Part shown: piece by piece, positions 1-13,063 of the stretch
Layout of the letters: each line of letters begins with the position of its first letter
Position numbering within the stretch: position 1 is the first letter of the stretch
Assembly (NCBI GenBank): GCA_963978545.1
Contig: OZ021732.1
Span: 18,645,521-18,709,520 of the forward strand
Direction: 5' to 3'
DNA: 64,000 nt
DNA from: Linyphia triangularis
Lineage: Eukaryota; Arthropoda; Arachnida; Araneae; Linyphiidae
Position numbers and translations under genes: made by a program
The notes under the pieces: generated by a model
The model's database searches: none
Told to the model about the DNA's origin: nothing
Seen by the model: the letters and a program-made list of their open reading frames with translations, nothing else

Positions 1-340
1 CACTCAGGAAGAACAATTTTAAAACAACATCTTTCTTAAAAAGCATAATACTTGGTTTGAAAGCTTGTACTAAACGTGTTTTATTTCTCAAAACCCGAAT
101 GTTTAATAAATTAAAAGTAGGATTTGCTATAGAAGACTTGTATTAATTCTTATTTACTTCAATGAACTTAAAAAGTTTTTTGAATAAAAATGCGAAGGAA
201 GTTTTGTGAAAATATTTTAAGAAAATATATAAATAAAATTACATTATTGCATGCACGTAATGCATGGTGTCTACTCTTCTCTGAAATGTGTGAAGTCTTT
301 GTTAAAAGAATCAAAATTTATATTATGATTATATTAAAAA
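1..340. other. AT-rich sequence without recognised features
   Basis: No open frame, repeat or RNA signature was recognised here. Confidence 0.5.
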
Positions 341-341
341 A

Positions 342-424
342 ATGCTAAAGCACTTAATTGAGCTACAAAAAGCTCAATCAAGTGCTTATGCATTTAATTG
401 AGCTTTTTCTAAGTTCTTTAGCAT
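342..424. repeat. Nested inverted repeat (hairpin)
   Basis: An inner pair of 15-base arms (350-364 and 371-385, one mismatch, 6-base loop) sits inside an outer 9-base perfect pair (342-350 and 416-424, ATGCTAAAG / CTTTAGCAT). The motif TTAATTGAGCT recurs at 393-403. It could be a tiny foldback element or a hairpin-forming RNA; nothing shows transcription. Confidence 0.6.
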
Positions 425-864
425 GACAATTTCAGAACAATCAAACTTAATTTTTAATGTTTATTGGGAATGGTTGCAAGTTTTGTAGGTGAAGTCCCAT
501 TATAATAAACGTCATCCATGAGTTCCATACAATTGAAGATTATATAAACATTCATAAAAAGTATTTTTAGATCTCGTTTATTGATTTAAAATGCATGTAA
601 AAATTTTATATGAACTGCCAACTTTTAATTGCAATTGTAGCTTCTTTAACCCTAGATAACTAAATATTCACTTATTGTCTAATGCTAATAGACTCCCAGT
701 ATAGTGGATTGCAGATGTTCTCAAAGCACTAATTCCTTTATCCTCAATTAATTAATTAATTTTGCATATTACTATTTATTATTTAAAGTATTATAATTGT
801 TCTGTTACGATACACTCATTTGTTTCAAATAAATAAAGAACGTATAAAAATATATTTGTATCTA
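425..864. other. AT-rich sequence without recognised features
   Basis: Nothing coding or repetitive was recognised up to the Tc1-like element that starts at 865. Confidence 0.5.
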
Positions 865-1408
865 CAGGTGATTATCAAAATAATGGAAACACTCTAGATT
901 TATAAGGTATCCGGTTTACTAATATGATACAGGACCGCCTTTGGCACGTAATAAAGTAAGTGCTGAATAGTGTTTAGTGAATATTGTACAATTTTTCATA
1001 TCTTTTCAGACGTTAAAATCCGCTTCAAAACTTTTTCACTTAGCTTCTTCTACCATCCACTATTTTGCTTTACCGAGCTTGCTTGGTTGTGCGTACGCTG
1101 TCATGCCTACAGACACAATAGCTCTAGAAACGCCTAAAAGCTGGAATGTTTCGATCACAGTTGATTCATCTAGTCAGGCTTCTACAATTTAGCCTCTTGG
1201 AAAGTCTGCAAAGTCTGACATTTTAATCTTTTGAAAAAATTCTAAAACGTGTACAACATCACTTTCGTTACCTCTCATACGTAGCATGATATATACTTTT
1301 TATAATAAAAAAAATCTGGTAGCTAGGGTTATATTTTAATGCTTATGAATCGCTTTCTTAAATGTCATTTTTATTCACTGATGTTTCCATTATTTTTATA
1401 ACAATCGG
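865..1408 (-). mobile_element. Internally deleted Tc1-like transposon, copy A
   Basis: The copy is flanked by TA on both sides (863-864 and 1409-1410), as expected for Tc1/mariner insertion. Its ends are inverted repeats sharing the core ATAATGGAAACA. Read on the minus strand it parallels copy B at 3227-3812 from end to end, including the same internal gap, so both come from one deleted lineage. At 544 bp it is about one third of a usual Tc1-like element. It contains a broken transposase remnant and is non-autonomous. Confidence 0.85.
919..1221 (-). pseudogene. Tc1-like transposase remnant, catalytic core missing
   Basis: The minus strand from the ATG at 1221 reads a decayed Tc1-like N-terminus. 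It starts MSDFADF, has the helix-turn-helix stretch ETFQLLGVSRAIVS, and ends with a C-terminal AKGGPVSY and stop at 919-921. Several in-frame stops interrupt it. The whole DDE catalytic region, normally most of a roughly 340-residue protein, is absent. A plus-strand open frame over 977-1192 is the antisense shadow of this remnant. It cannot make active transposase. Confidence 0.8.
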
Positions 1409-1410
1409 TA

Positions 1411-1811
1411 TTTAAGTTAAGTTACACACGATTAAGATCAGATTAAGTTGCCATCGTGTTTAACAACTACGAAGAAAATCATCCGATTAAGTGCCGAACT
1501 TACATTGACTAACATTTTTAGACCCACCAAAGATTTGATAGAATACATTGCAATAGACAGCAAATCTATCTGCCGTTTCAACTCAAATTAATGATGGCAA
1601 GTGGTTGTGTTATTGTTATTACAAAAAATTGCCCTCTACACCACACACACAAAATTGAAGTTAACACAAATAATTGGAAAAGGCTTTTTAAAATATTTCA
1701 GCAATATTGTATGTAATGAATCTAAATGCATAACTGAATACGGAATACACATATAATTGTAAAAGTCCCTTATTATATCAGACTAAGATCATTAGAGTAT
1801 TCACAACTTTA
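1411..1811. other. AT-rich spacer
   Basis: No feature was recognised between the Tc1-like copy and the AT microsatellite. Confidence 0.5.
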
Positions 1812-2879
<1,068 letters not shown>

Positions 2880-3110
2880 AAACAAGGGTTCTGGGAAGAT
2901 TGGCCAATCCTTGCCGAAACTCGAGCATCGTTCTAAAATACACGATTTTTTAAGTAAACATGTCAAAAACATCACAAAACATATTTTTTATCCTTTGTTT
3001 ATTCTTACAAAATATACTTAATTTTAAAAACTTTGCATCAACATTTTAAAATTCTCAGTATATTTTATCCTGTACTGGGCGAGAATGGTCAAGATTCGTA
3101 GCAACCGCTA
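2880..3110 (+). repeat. Interspersed repeat R-C, copy 1
   Basis: This stretch aligns in the same orientation with 47806-48075. Shared blocks include AAAACATAT, AAAACTTTG.A.CAACATT, TTTATCC...ACTGGG.GAGA and AAGATTCGTAGCAA / AAGATCCGTAGCAA. Similarity may extend to about 3195. The family was not recognised, no protein is encoded and the ends are uncertain. Confidence 0.6.
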
Positions 3111-3226
3111 GTCTACAACTGTTCACATAGGGAATACACAGTGTCGAGCCGATATTTTCCAGAGGATTTGTGCCTCTGGGATTGTTTTGTAACATGAATT
3201 TTTATATGCCTCTATAACCTAACATA

Positions 3227-3812
3227 CAGATGGTTATCAAAATAATGGAAACACAGCTGAGTAAAAGTGTAATTTAAGAAAGCACTTCATAAGCAATAAA
3301 ATATAATCTTAGTGACCAGATTTGTTTTGTTATAAAAAGTATATATCATGGTACGTATGTGAGGTAGATTTAGTGAAGTTGTGTACGTCTTGGAATTTTT
3401 TCAAAACTTAAAATGTCAGATCTCATAGATTTTCAAAAATGCCAAATCGTAGGAGCCCGACTAGCTGAAGCAACTGTGACCGAAACATTCCAGATTGTAG
3501 GCGTTTCTATAGGTACTGTGTCCAAAGTCATGACAGCGTACACACAACGCGGTAAGACTAGCTCGGCAAAGCTAAGTGGTGAACAGTAGGTGAAGTTGAG
3601 TGAAAGAGAGAGACGGATTTTGAAGAAGATTGTAATATCTAAAAAGAAACGAAGAATGGTACAATATTCATCTAAACACTATTTAACACTTGTATGATTC
3701 GATTCCCAGGCTTATCCAAGCGGTATTACATGCCAAAGGTGGTCCTATGTCATATTAGTAAACCGTATTCCTTATAAATCTGGGATGTTTCCATTATTTT
3801 GATCACCACTTC
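3227..3812 (+). mobile_element. Internally deleted Tc1-like transposon, copy B
   Basis: TA dinucleotides flank both ends (3225-3226 and 3813-3814). The terminal inverted repeats share a core around ATCAAAATAATGGAAACA. The copy lies in the opposite orientation to copy A, 1.8 kb away, and has the same internal deletion. It is 586 bp, too short for a complete transposase, and is non-autonomous. Confidence 0.87.
3413..3758 (+). pseudogene. Tc1-like transposase remnant
   Basis: The ATG at 3413 opens a 58-codon frame beginning MSDLIDFQKCQIVGARL and including the helix-turn-helix segment ETFQIVGVSIGTVSKVMTAY, typical of the paired-like DNA-binding N-terminus of Tc1-family transposases. It stops at 3587-3589, and the same frame continues with KLSERERRILKKIV. 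A separate frame then carries the family's C-terminus, RLIQAVLHAKGGPMSY, with a stop at 3756-3758. The DDE catalytic region between them is deleted. Residues 1-58 could at most make a DNA-binding fragment. Confidence 0.85.
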
Positions 3813-3814
3813 TA

Positions 3815-6800
3815 CAGCTTAAGTGCCAATAGAGGGTGGACTCTATATTTCTGTTGAATGAAATCACCATATTCTTCTTCTAATTATACCAACAACCATA
3901 TATCTCGCTTACACAACTAAATATTCCCATTAAAAGAGTACGGGCTCACATTGAACACTTATAATTGTGTTGAAATTAAACTTTCAACAGCTATTTTCGA
4001 TTTCTGGTGAACAATAAAGCTGTACTTTTTTTGCTTTTAATAGTCCTGCAGACTGTATTAGAGTAAAACGTGTATTATTTTTTTTAAATTTTAAATTAAC
4101 GTGGTATAGGTGAAGCCTATAACTAATTGTCTTTCAAATTTGGTTATACAATTTTTTCTTTAAAAATTGATGTCAAACCCTAAGTTTTTTATTAAAAACT
4201 TGAAAATGGGATATTGAAATAAATTAACGTTAATGAACGTTTCTTTCGTTGATTAGAAATCAATTTTCTTCAATAGAATGTAGTTGACATAAAATATTAA
4301 AAAAAAAAGAAGAAAATTCTATATTTACTTTGACAGTGACGAAACGAGATATTTCAAAAAATATATGTGATATTTATTCAATAAACAATGCCATAAAGTA
4401 TATCTAATATTACATTTTTATTGTACTCCAATTAGGTGTCAAGGTGTCAAAATTATATTTGATCCTTTTTAAAAAATTGTGGTTGTTGTACTTGCGTCGC
4501 AGCAGGACATAGTAAAATTTCTTAGCTTTTATAAGTTTTGACTTCCCCACTTCATATATAACAATCAAAATTGGACATTAAAAAAATTGCTGTAGCAATT
4601 GTTCTTGCATGTTTTCGCGTCATTTGTTACCATTTCCTTTTAAGCATCTCCTTTAAAGTTCGTATGTGTAAACTTTTGAAAATTAAACATCTACCTGTAA
4701 ACATTAACTGTAGTCTAGATTATTTATTGTTAAACTTCTGTATTCTCTACAGCTTGCGATTTACAGCTGTAGCCTGTTTCGCTTAGATAATTCTTAAAGA
4801 TATCTTTCATTATGTAAGACTAATGTTGGTCATGCAGAAACTACCACTTACAAATCAGAGTAGAACTGTCTTTAAGTTAAGGCATTTACATGTCAAAATG
4901 ACAAAAATGCCTTGGGATATATATTAAATTACAAATTAAAACGTTTTAATTTCCTATAATTAACAAACAATTATTTTGAAAATTTAATTAACTGAAAATT
5001 TAATTAATATAAATATACAACCATTAACTTTTAAAATTAATTAAACATTTAAACAACATATTAAATTCAAACCCTTTAAAGTAAGTGTAAACTATGTTTT
5101 AATTCCTTAAGAAGTTGTCGTTGTTAATTATAGCGTCAATTATCGCATGTAACTTAAACTTACTTTAAATCCATGGCGAATAATTAGACAATTTCAATCG
5201 AAATTTGTTAGTCCCAACCCCTAAGATTACCATAAAATTTCATATCAATTCCATTCGGAATACATTATCAATTCCGAATAACACTCCAAACATTAAGCAC
5301 CAATATAGAATCCCATACAGCTTTAGCTACATTTAAATGATTTTAAGCTTAAGAAATTAACAATTTAAAGTTAAGCGTATTCACCACAAATACCATACAA
5401 ATCCAAATGTTAAATTCCGATTTCGCCATCCCTATAATACTCTTAAGGCTAATCACAAATGATCACCTCTTCCCAATAAATCTCTGAGATGAACAAGATG
5501 AAACGAAGAATTGAATTCATTGAAGCGATATTGTCTGTGGATGTCTGTAAAGCCCCGCCGCATTAGGACTTAAAAGATGCAAGAAGCTTAACGTCCATGA
5601 TAATTCATCTGCCCGCATCCCAATTCGGACTTTGCTCCTCAACCTCCCCATCCTTTTCTCTAATCGATTCCAATCTGAAATTGCCCCCCCCCCTTTGCTT
5701 GTTCTGTGAGAGAGATCAGGATGTGAATAGCTGAAAGATGACTTGAAAACAATTAACAAATCGTTTTTCTGAAGTTAGGGTGATTACGATAAAGTTGTAC
5801 TTTTTTTAAGTAAAGCTGGTTTTGATTTTCTATTTATTTTAGTTTCATGTTAATTTGAATTGTTTTATTTAAAAATAATTGTTTTCATCTTTAATTTTTT
5901 TTACTTGTTCAAATTTTAGGGCTTGATTAGAGTGTTTATAAATTTTCTAAAAATGCATTATAAATTTCTATGCGTGATAATTAGAATATACTACATGTTT
6001 TTATTACCCCTTTACTTCATGCATTTGCTTCTATATTTTTATTCAATCATTTTCTTCATTGTTAGTAGTACACTTGTAAACATATTTTCATGTTAAGTAC
6101 AAATTTAAAAACAAAATTAATTTTCTGGAAGAGAAAATTATATATTTTTTTCAATCAATAAATATAATTGTACGTAATAATAAAAAATTATTTTATAAGT
6201 GCTTAGGATTCTAAACATTACATAAAATTAACCAGTTTAATGAAGTTTATTAATGGATCGTGTGATTTAACTATCCAGTTGAAAGCTTAACTTTAAGACT
6301 AATGTGTTAAATTATATGTTTAATTATATGTTTATTATAGTTTATTATTTATTTATAATGTTTAATTATATGTTTAATTATAGTATAAAATATACATTCC
6401 TTCTAGCCATGTAATGTAGTTACAAAAGGTATCATACATATTTTTGTATTTATATATTAAAAATTCTGGCACAACAATTAATGTAATTTTCTTTCAGTTT
6501 TCAAAATCTGAAGATTTGAAGAATGAAGTAAAAAATCTGAAGAGTTGAATTACGTTAGTTTCCTGAATACAAAAAAAATATTAGTTTTTAGTAAATTTGA
6601 TACGTCAGACTTTGTAGATTCATGTTCGTCTTGATTTTGTGTACAACCCAGATGGCAGATAACTTTTTCATGCTATATTCTTGATCATGAACTCAATTAT
6701 ATTCTTATTTTAATTCTGTGCTAGTAAACACGCAAAATACCAATTTTATTCTAACTGTACTCGGGATAACACATCAAGAATATTCTGCTCTTTGGCGCGT

Positions 6801-8241
6801 TTGTTGTGTTTTAAGTCTAAACAACGAATTGAATTTAAATCCCTCGTGTGTTTGTCATTGCGTCTGATACATTTTGAATTCCAGGATTAGGGGTGAGTAA
6901 ACTTAAACTTGTCTTTCGTTATTCTTCAGTTTATTATTCTTATTTGAAATTTTCTAATCTAAATCTTCAGACTTTGCAAAATATACAACCAATATCCTTT
7001 AGTTTTTTATAATGTTAAATATTGATGTATAAGTATATAAGAAAAGTTTTAAGAAACCATCTTTCAAATTAAGTTAAATCATAAGAATATTTTAAGGATT
7101 TACCGCACTGGAAAAATAAATACATTTCAAAATTTTAATTTCTTTTGTAATTATTGAATTGGCAACTACCATACAACACAAATTTCAAAGCCACATTTAC
7201 TTCATTAAAAATGCTTAAAACTTCACTAGTACTATTTGAAAATAAAAAATAAAAAAATTGACAACTTGAGATTCATTTTCAGAGTTTAATTAATCTCAAT
7301 TACTTCTGATGTGCATTCATTTGAAGTTTGAATTAAAAATACAATAATTAAAAACTTCCAATTAGAACAACATATTCTTTCATCTTTTTTTAAGAATTCG
7401 CCAAACCTTTCTTTGATATTTGTCTTTGAATGTTTATAGTTTAGAATTTTATTAAAGGAAAATGAAGAACAACAATATTATAATTTAATAAAATACAATT
7501 CTAACACAATTAATGAATCATAAAAGTGCACTTCAAAATCTTAATTGTCATTTATATTTTTGCAATAACAGTGTTCTTTTGTTTTAAAATGAAAATTAAT
7601 TTATTTAAAAAAATGCAATATTATCTCGTGTAGCTTAATTTATTAGATATCATTTTGACTTTTATTAGTTTATTTTGATCTAGATAGTTTGTTTAGTTTT
7701 TTCTGGATTGAAAGTATACTCTCACACATGCTCTTTTAAAATTATACAGTAAGAAATATCTTTGTAGGTCAAAATAAATAAAAGTAGAATTTAAAATATT
7801 TTGTAATACTTTACCTTTTATTTAACACATTTTATATTGTCAATTTTATTACATAGTGTGTGACACATTACATAAAGTGAGTAATATAACATTTACTTTA
7901 GCGGATGTATATAAAATACGAGTTGGGACTTTTGAAACGTCTTCCATGGAAGGTATGTGCTATATATATAGACTAACTGAATACATAGCACATATGCACA
8001 CTTGATTTTGCACATTAGCAATAAATGCAGGTGTACTTTAGAAATTGTAATAGCTTGGCTTAAGTTGTTTTTTGATGTAGTTTATCAATTCGGCAGCGTC
8101 CTGGCTCAATAGGAAATGAGGAAATAGGATATTCCTCATTAAAAAGGTTATACTCTTTTACTACTGTTGATTCCGATATTTCTGGTGATTTGAAATCGTA
8201 GTAGTTTGGATTTATTATACTTAGCTATGCGATCATTTATA
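3815..8241. other. Long AT-rich gene-free stretch
   Basis: No coding region was recognised. 5470-5760 is less AT-rich than its surroundings and contains a 10-base C run (5684-5693); an 80-codon minus-strand frame there matches nothing known to me. 6300-6390 repeats variants of TTTAATTATATG several times. Confidence 0.5.
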
Positions 8242-9175
8242 CAATACGCAAAAAAAAAAAAAAAAAAAATCCAAACGATGGCTATATTTTCGGTTCTAAT
8301 TATCGCAGAATCTTGCGGTTTCTGTATACTAAGTAAACTTAACTGTATCTTTAAAAATTTCCATACGAATCTCTTTTATTTTTTATGTTTTCATTTGATT
8401 TAGAATAATTATCTTACCCTAGATACCAAATTTCAGTTCATTGTGTTGAGAAACACTTCACTTATGAGCGAAAATGTTTTGGCCAATCTTGAGGGCAAAT
8501 CTCTTTAAAGCATTGGAATAATCAATTGTTTTGAGTGCTTCAAGACGTAATCTATTATACAGTTCCTTAAAGTGAGCTTTTTTACATTTTTGCTAAAATA
8601 TTGAAAACCAAAAGTCAAAATGGAATGAAAAAAAATCTCGAAGGTTTTTTGACCATGATAATTCTAATGGAAGCAAAAGAAATACATGTTTCTATTTAAA
8701 AAAAATTTAAAACTTGTTTTATTAATTAATCGTTAATTATTAAAAACTGTTTAATACAAAAGTTGCTTGTTATTTATGTTTGGCTTTTAATAAACTAATC
8801 GTTTGAAACAAGAATTGCTAATATACATTAACTATTTAAGAATGTATGGCCAACAAAATAAATTTTCTTTTTAACAATAATTTGCCATTTTTTTGACATC
8901 ATTTAAATTGCTAACCACTCATCGGAAAATTATGAAATTTGGAATTTAGAGTTTTTTTTTGGATTCTAAATCTAAATATGGTATAATATTATGGGGTTGC
9001 ATTGAACTTTTTAAAGTTTGGTTCAGTTTTAATACGTAGATGACCTCTTATGATAAAACAAATTATATGCAATTAATAAAGACCTTCCACAATTTACAAC
9101 GCTACTTGTCGTTTTAAATTTCAAAAATTAGAATACAAGATATAGCTATCGTTAGTGATTTTTTTTTGCGTACTG
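8242..9175 (-). mobile_element. Non-autonomous TA-flanked DNA transposon, short version
   Basis: The left end follows TA (8240-8241) and starts CAATACGCAAAA. The right end finishes TTTTGCGTACTG at 9175, where the expected TA has become TT. Inside each end is the motif ACGATGGCTATAT...TCTAATT or its decayed form. The sequence matches the element at 56538-58271 at both ends in reverse orientation, but lacks about 800 bp of its middle, so it is a deletion derivative. CAGT-type ends with TA targets point to the Tc1/mariner/pogo superfamily. No transposase frame is present. Confidence 0.72.
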
Positions 9176-9415
9176 TTCCAATTTTCGGAATCTTGGCTGT
9201 ATAGGACATTTGGGTATTCTATAGTTTGAAAGTCTGATATCGTCCCAATCTCTACAAGTTGGCTTAACAAGATCAGAATAACTGAATTTTTCCATTATTG
9301 AACTTGTTGACGTTTGAACTAATTTTCAGAGTTGTGGTTACATGAGAAGATAATTAGTTTGTAAATTTAACGTATTGTTCAAATTAATATTATGCATTTA
9401 TAGCTTTGTCCTTAA

Positions 9416-9624
9416 CCCTTTAGTGAATGATTTTTTTTCTTTTTAACCATGTACTATTGAAAAAATATGCAACATCCTCCTAAATTCTTATTTAATTAAA
9501 TAGTTAATTAATACCATTGTGTAATATATATGCAACAGCATGTGGTAACGAATTTTATTTTTGTTCTAAGATTTCTACCCGATAATTTGTGTAGCATATA
9601 TGCTACACTATATGATTTAAAGGG
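9416..9624. mobile_element. Possible piggyBac-type MITE
   Basis: The left end is TTAA (9412-9415) followed by CCCTTTAGTGA. The right end is the inverted TTTAAAGGG, followed by TCGA where TTAA would be expected. The interior is non-coding and includes a perfect 20-bp palindrome at 9589-9608. The similarity to the better MITEs at 14.3-15.2 kb is only in the ends, so this is tentative. Confidence 0.35.
9589..9608. repeat. Perfect 20-bp palindrome
   Basis: GTGTAGCATATATGCTACAC equals its own reverse complement. It could be a dimer binding site or a cruciform core. Confidence 0.9.
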
Positions 9625-10225
9625 TCGACATGACAGTATGGTATAATGCGTAAAACATAAATAATTATGCATATATTTTATCTGAACACTTCATATACCA
9701 TTAAAACAATCTATAATTTTCGGTAACTGACTTTCTAAGTAAATGAAGTTCATAAAATTTATTCCATTGACTTTTCCCCTAAGAATGCTTCTTAAATCTA
9801 TAACTTAAACAAATATCTAAAGCTTTTTATTTGGAAATAAATCCATTCAAGAGACTGGTTATTCAAACATGTTGTAAACCACAAATAAAAGCGTTTGAAC
9901 GTCTGGCTAGATTTTGAGAATTATCGCTATTGGAAAGAATGTTGGGGATTCGCTTAGTAAACGTGATTTGTTCAGAAACACACAGAAAAACTTGAGCCGC
10001 AGTCTGTAGAGAAATTTAAAGTTTACGTTCGGAAATTCCACCAGTGTTTCGAAAGTAATTTCTAGTATTAATTGCAAAAAGGAAATAGTACATTTGATTA
10101 TTTTTCGTTTTTGAACGTTTTATCTTTTATGACACCTTAAAATATATTGAGATCGTATAAACTTACTTCTATATTTGCCCTTGTTATCATTGATATCAAA
10201 TTTCAGGACTGTGACTACATTGGAA
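9625..10225. other. AT-rich spacer
   Basis: No feature was recognised. The stretch just before the SINE (about 10165-10225) resembles 10505-10565, suggesting an old diverged duplication. Confidence 0.4.
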
Positions 10226-10238
10226 GTGGGACATTGGG

Positions 10239-10427
10239 TTGGTTGTTTTCAGATTATCTGGCGCCGTCAGCAACACGAGGGCTAAAATGTGCCGAAACAT
10301 TCATCATTAGACAAACCAACATACATTTACAAACACCAATGCCTAACACGGGACTCGGAACCCGCAACATCTTGGTCCAGAAGCTAGCCCGTTAACCACT
10401 CTACCGTTTGGTCGACCGTGGGACATT
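10239..10427 (-). mobile_element. tRNA-derived SINE
   Basis: This 189-bp insertion is bracketed by a perfect 13-bp direct repeat, GTGGGACATTGGG, at 10226-10238 and 10428-10440. On the minus strand it begins with a tRNA-like head. An A-box-like CGGTAGAGTGG lies at 10396-10406, and a B-box-like GGGTTCCGAGTCCC at 10350-10363 has one extra C relative to the consensus. A non-tRNA body of about 100 bp follows. It should have been copied by a LINE-encoded reverse transcriptase; no partner LINE is visible here. The plus-strand open frame at 10147-10395 is incidental. Confidence 0.85.
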
Positions 10428-10602
10428 GGGATATCCTACGTTTGGAATGCTTAACGTCTTTTCAACACCCGCAAGTTAGCTATCTTAGACTGCTATTACC
10501 TTACTTTTTTATATTTGTCTTTCCTATACTAGTCAAATTTTAAAGCTGTGACTTTATAGGAAGTGAAGGAATTAATTATATTGGTGAGTAATCAAGTGAT
10601 AG

Positions 10603-10756
<154 letters not shown>

Positions 10757-11004
10757 CAAAAATTGACACTATTTTCTTAAATACTATTATACAAGTTGCG
10801 TCTAAACAGTTCAGTGAATGGATGGATATCGCAAAAACAAGGCGAGTTAAAAATATGTAAACGTTGATACACAAGGAACTAACCTATGAAGAGTCGTCAC
10901 ACAGCAAGGAACACATAAAACCGAATCAGATTAGTTTGTAACGGACAGTCAAAGGGAGTGAGTGCGAAACCGCACGTTACATTGAAATATAGCAACGGAT
11001 AAAC

Positions 11005-11200
11005 ATGAAGTTTTGTAATAAATTGTGTAAAACGGTCAAAGAAACTTATTCAGTGATGTTGTACTAAACAAATGCCATAAGAAAAAAATGCATTTAATGC
11101 TGGTTCAAACGTTTTCGAGAGGGAAAAGAAACCATGGATGATGCATCACGTTCGGAACACCCTCAACGAGTGTGACAACCAACAACTTTAGAACCAATCA
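11005..11200 (+). pseudogene. mariner transposase N-terminal remnant
   Basis: One frame reads MKFCNKLCKTVKETYSVMLY, then after two stops WFKRFREGKETMDDASRSEHPQ. These match in order the conserved mariner N-terminal patterns (KFC..LGK.A.ETY and W..RF.EGRE...D..RSGRP). In-frame stops fall after MLY and just before the WFKRF segment, and another follows PQRV. The catalytic domain was not found downstream and no inverted repeats were identified. It is a short dead fragment. Confidence 0.75.
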
Positions 11201-13030
11201 TAAATGTTTTTTTTTCTGCTCACGGCGTTTTTTTCGCACACCTAGATTAACACATGGAATGGACAATTCCGCATTTTTTAAAAACGAGTGAAATTATCAT
11301 ATATTTATAAAAAATGTCTTTCTGATTCCAAATATTTAAACAAAAGTTCTTTACAATATAGTTATTTAAATATTAAGAAAAGAAAATGCCCGAAAACATT
11401 GTCTGACCGCTTTCCTATTAAAACACTACTTTATAGCTGTGATATCAAGAGATCCTTTCGATTCCATGGTTATTGCGATTTTCGAGACACAAAACTGGTT
11501 TCCTCTGCTGCATTTCAAGTCAAGTTATTTCGGATATTTTGATGTCACATTAGCTTCGATTTGAATTTGTTGTTTTTCCCGCCAAATCTAAAAGACGAAC
11601 TTTGGTTACAAATTACAAAAAAGAAAAAGCGCAGTAAGCAGAATTTTTTGTGTTTATGGCCTTTTCAAAACATTTAGAATTAAATATAAAAAAAATAAAA
11701 AAATTAAAAACAATTTTTAGAAAATTTGGGAATTTTCCATTATATGCATTTTTGTAGCCGTGTTTCTCAAATTGTAGTAAAGTCATGTAAATTCGCTGCT
11801 TCTTTTCAATGTAGCGTGAGTTTTAGCTCTCGCCGTTCAAATACCCGTTGCAGTCTAATTTGCCTCAGTTTCTTGCGCTTCTTGCTTCGTCCAAGGTATA
11901 TTATTATTGAGCACGCCCGTTATCACATTTTTAACTCACATTGTTTCTTAGATATCCCCGCATTCACATAAATTTTTAGTCACACCTTGTACCTTCCCTA
12001 TCAAAAACTCGAATGCCTCACCAAATCCATAAAATTGGATAGGATTATTGACGAAATTTTTACTGAATGTAAGCAGCCAATACATGAGTAATTATGAGAA
12101 AAATAACTAAGTATGAAACATATGGTTCATTTATTTGTCATGAATCAGAAATACCATGTACCTACTTCACCCAGAAAAATAAATATTCGCACGAAGGTCT
12201 GGAGACTTCAAATATCACATGTGAGGAATCCAGATGTCGGGGCACTGACCAGATAAGACACCGGTGAGCTGAATTCAAAGCAAATATATTTCGAGAAAAA
12301 AAATCTCACGAATACCAGCAGAAAATGAATCAAAAATCCAACAGAGATACTTCCCATTCCAATCCCTCAGTCCAAACGCTGAGGGTTCTCTTCAACCAGA
12401 AATAAAAATATAGATAAAAAAAGCTCCACGAATGTACGGTTCCGGTTTTTCTTTTAGGCTGTATCTACGTAAAGCCTCCTCATATGAATTTCTCTGTATC
12501 CTTTGAATATATATATAGAGAGAGAGCATTACTGACTGTTGCGCTTATTTCTTTTTACTGGTTTTAAAGACGAATAGAGATGTAACAAAAAAGTGACTAG
12601 AAATAATGGAGTGAAAAAATATATTACTTGCATATAGAGGAATATATATAAGCAAAATGGACAGAGCGAAAGTTGAAAGATATTTTTGTGCTGCTAAAAA
12701 CTGGTGCTTCCAAGTCGCAGCTGAGCCCTTCTCCCCTTATTCGAAGTGTGAAAGATTTAAAATGGAGATAACTGAATACTAAAAAAAAAAAAATAGCAGG
12801 AAGTGATTAAATATTCATTCTCTTCTTAGCTTTTTTACAGTAGGTATAACTTGAAAATTCTCCAGGCTCCTTCAGTTTATTATTTATTTAAACTCAATAT
12901 AGCATTTGGAATGTTTCGAAAGTTTGTGCGTGAGATATTAGTGTCCCAACTGTTGGAATTCTTACGTTTCAATAAATATCTGTTTTTTCTTAGAAAAATA
13001 AAGTTAAAGTATTAAAAGGATTTTAAAGTG
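11201..13030. other. Gene-free stretch
   Basis: No gene was recognised. 11726-11971 has an 81-codon Ser/Phe-rich frame that resembles nothing I know. 12000-12480 is less AT-rich. A short ATAT/GAGA run lies near 12508-12526. Confidence 0.45.

Positions 13031-13059
<29 letters not shown>
13031..13059. repeat. Poly-T tract (29 bases)
   Basis: Uninterrupted T run. No retroelement 3' end was recognised beside it. Confidence 0.95.

Positions 13060-13063
<4 letters not shown>

Noticed and set aside
977..1192. 71-codon plus-strand frame
   Set aside because: It is antisense to the Tc1-like transposase remnant.
10350..10406. Possible functional tRNA gene
   Set aside because: A- and B-box-like motifs are there, but the B box has an insertion and the unit has a non-tRNA body and a target duplication, so it is a SINE.
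13031..13059. Poly-T and poly-A tracts as retroposon tails
   Set aside because: No target duplications or adjoining retroelement bodies were seen for most tracts; several lie inside other repeats.
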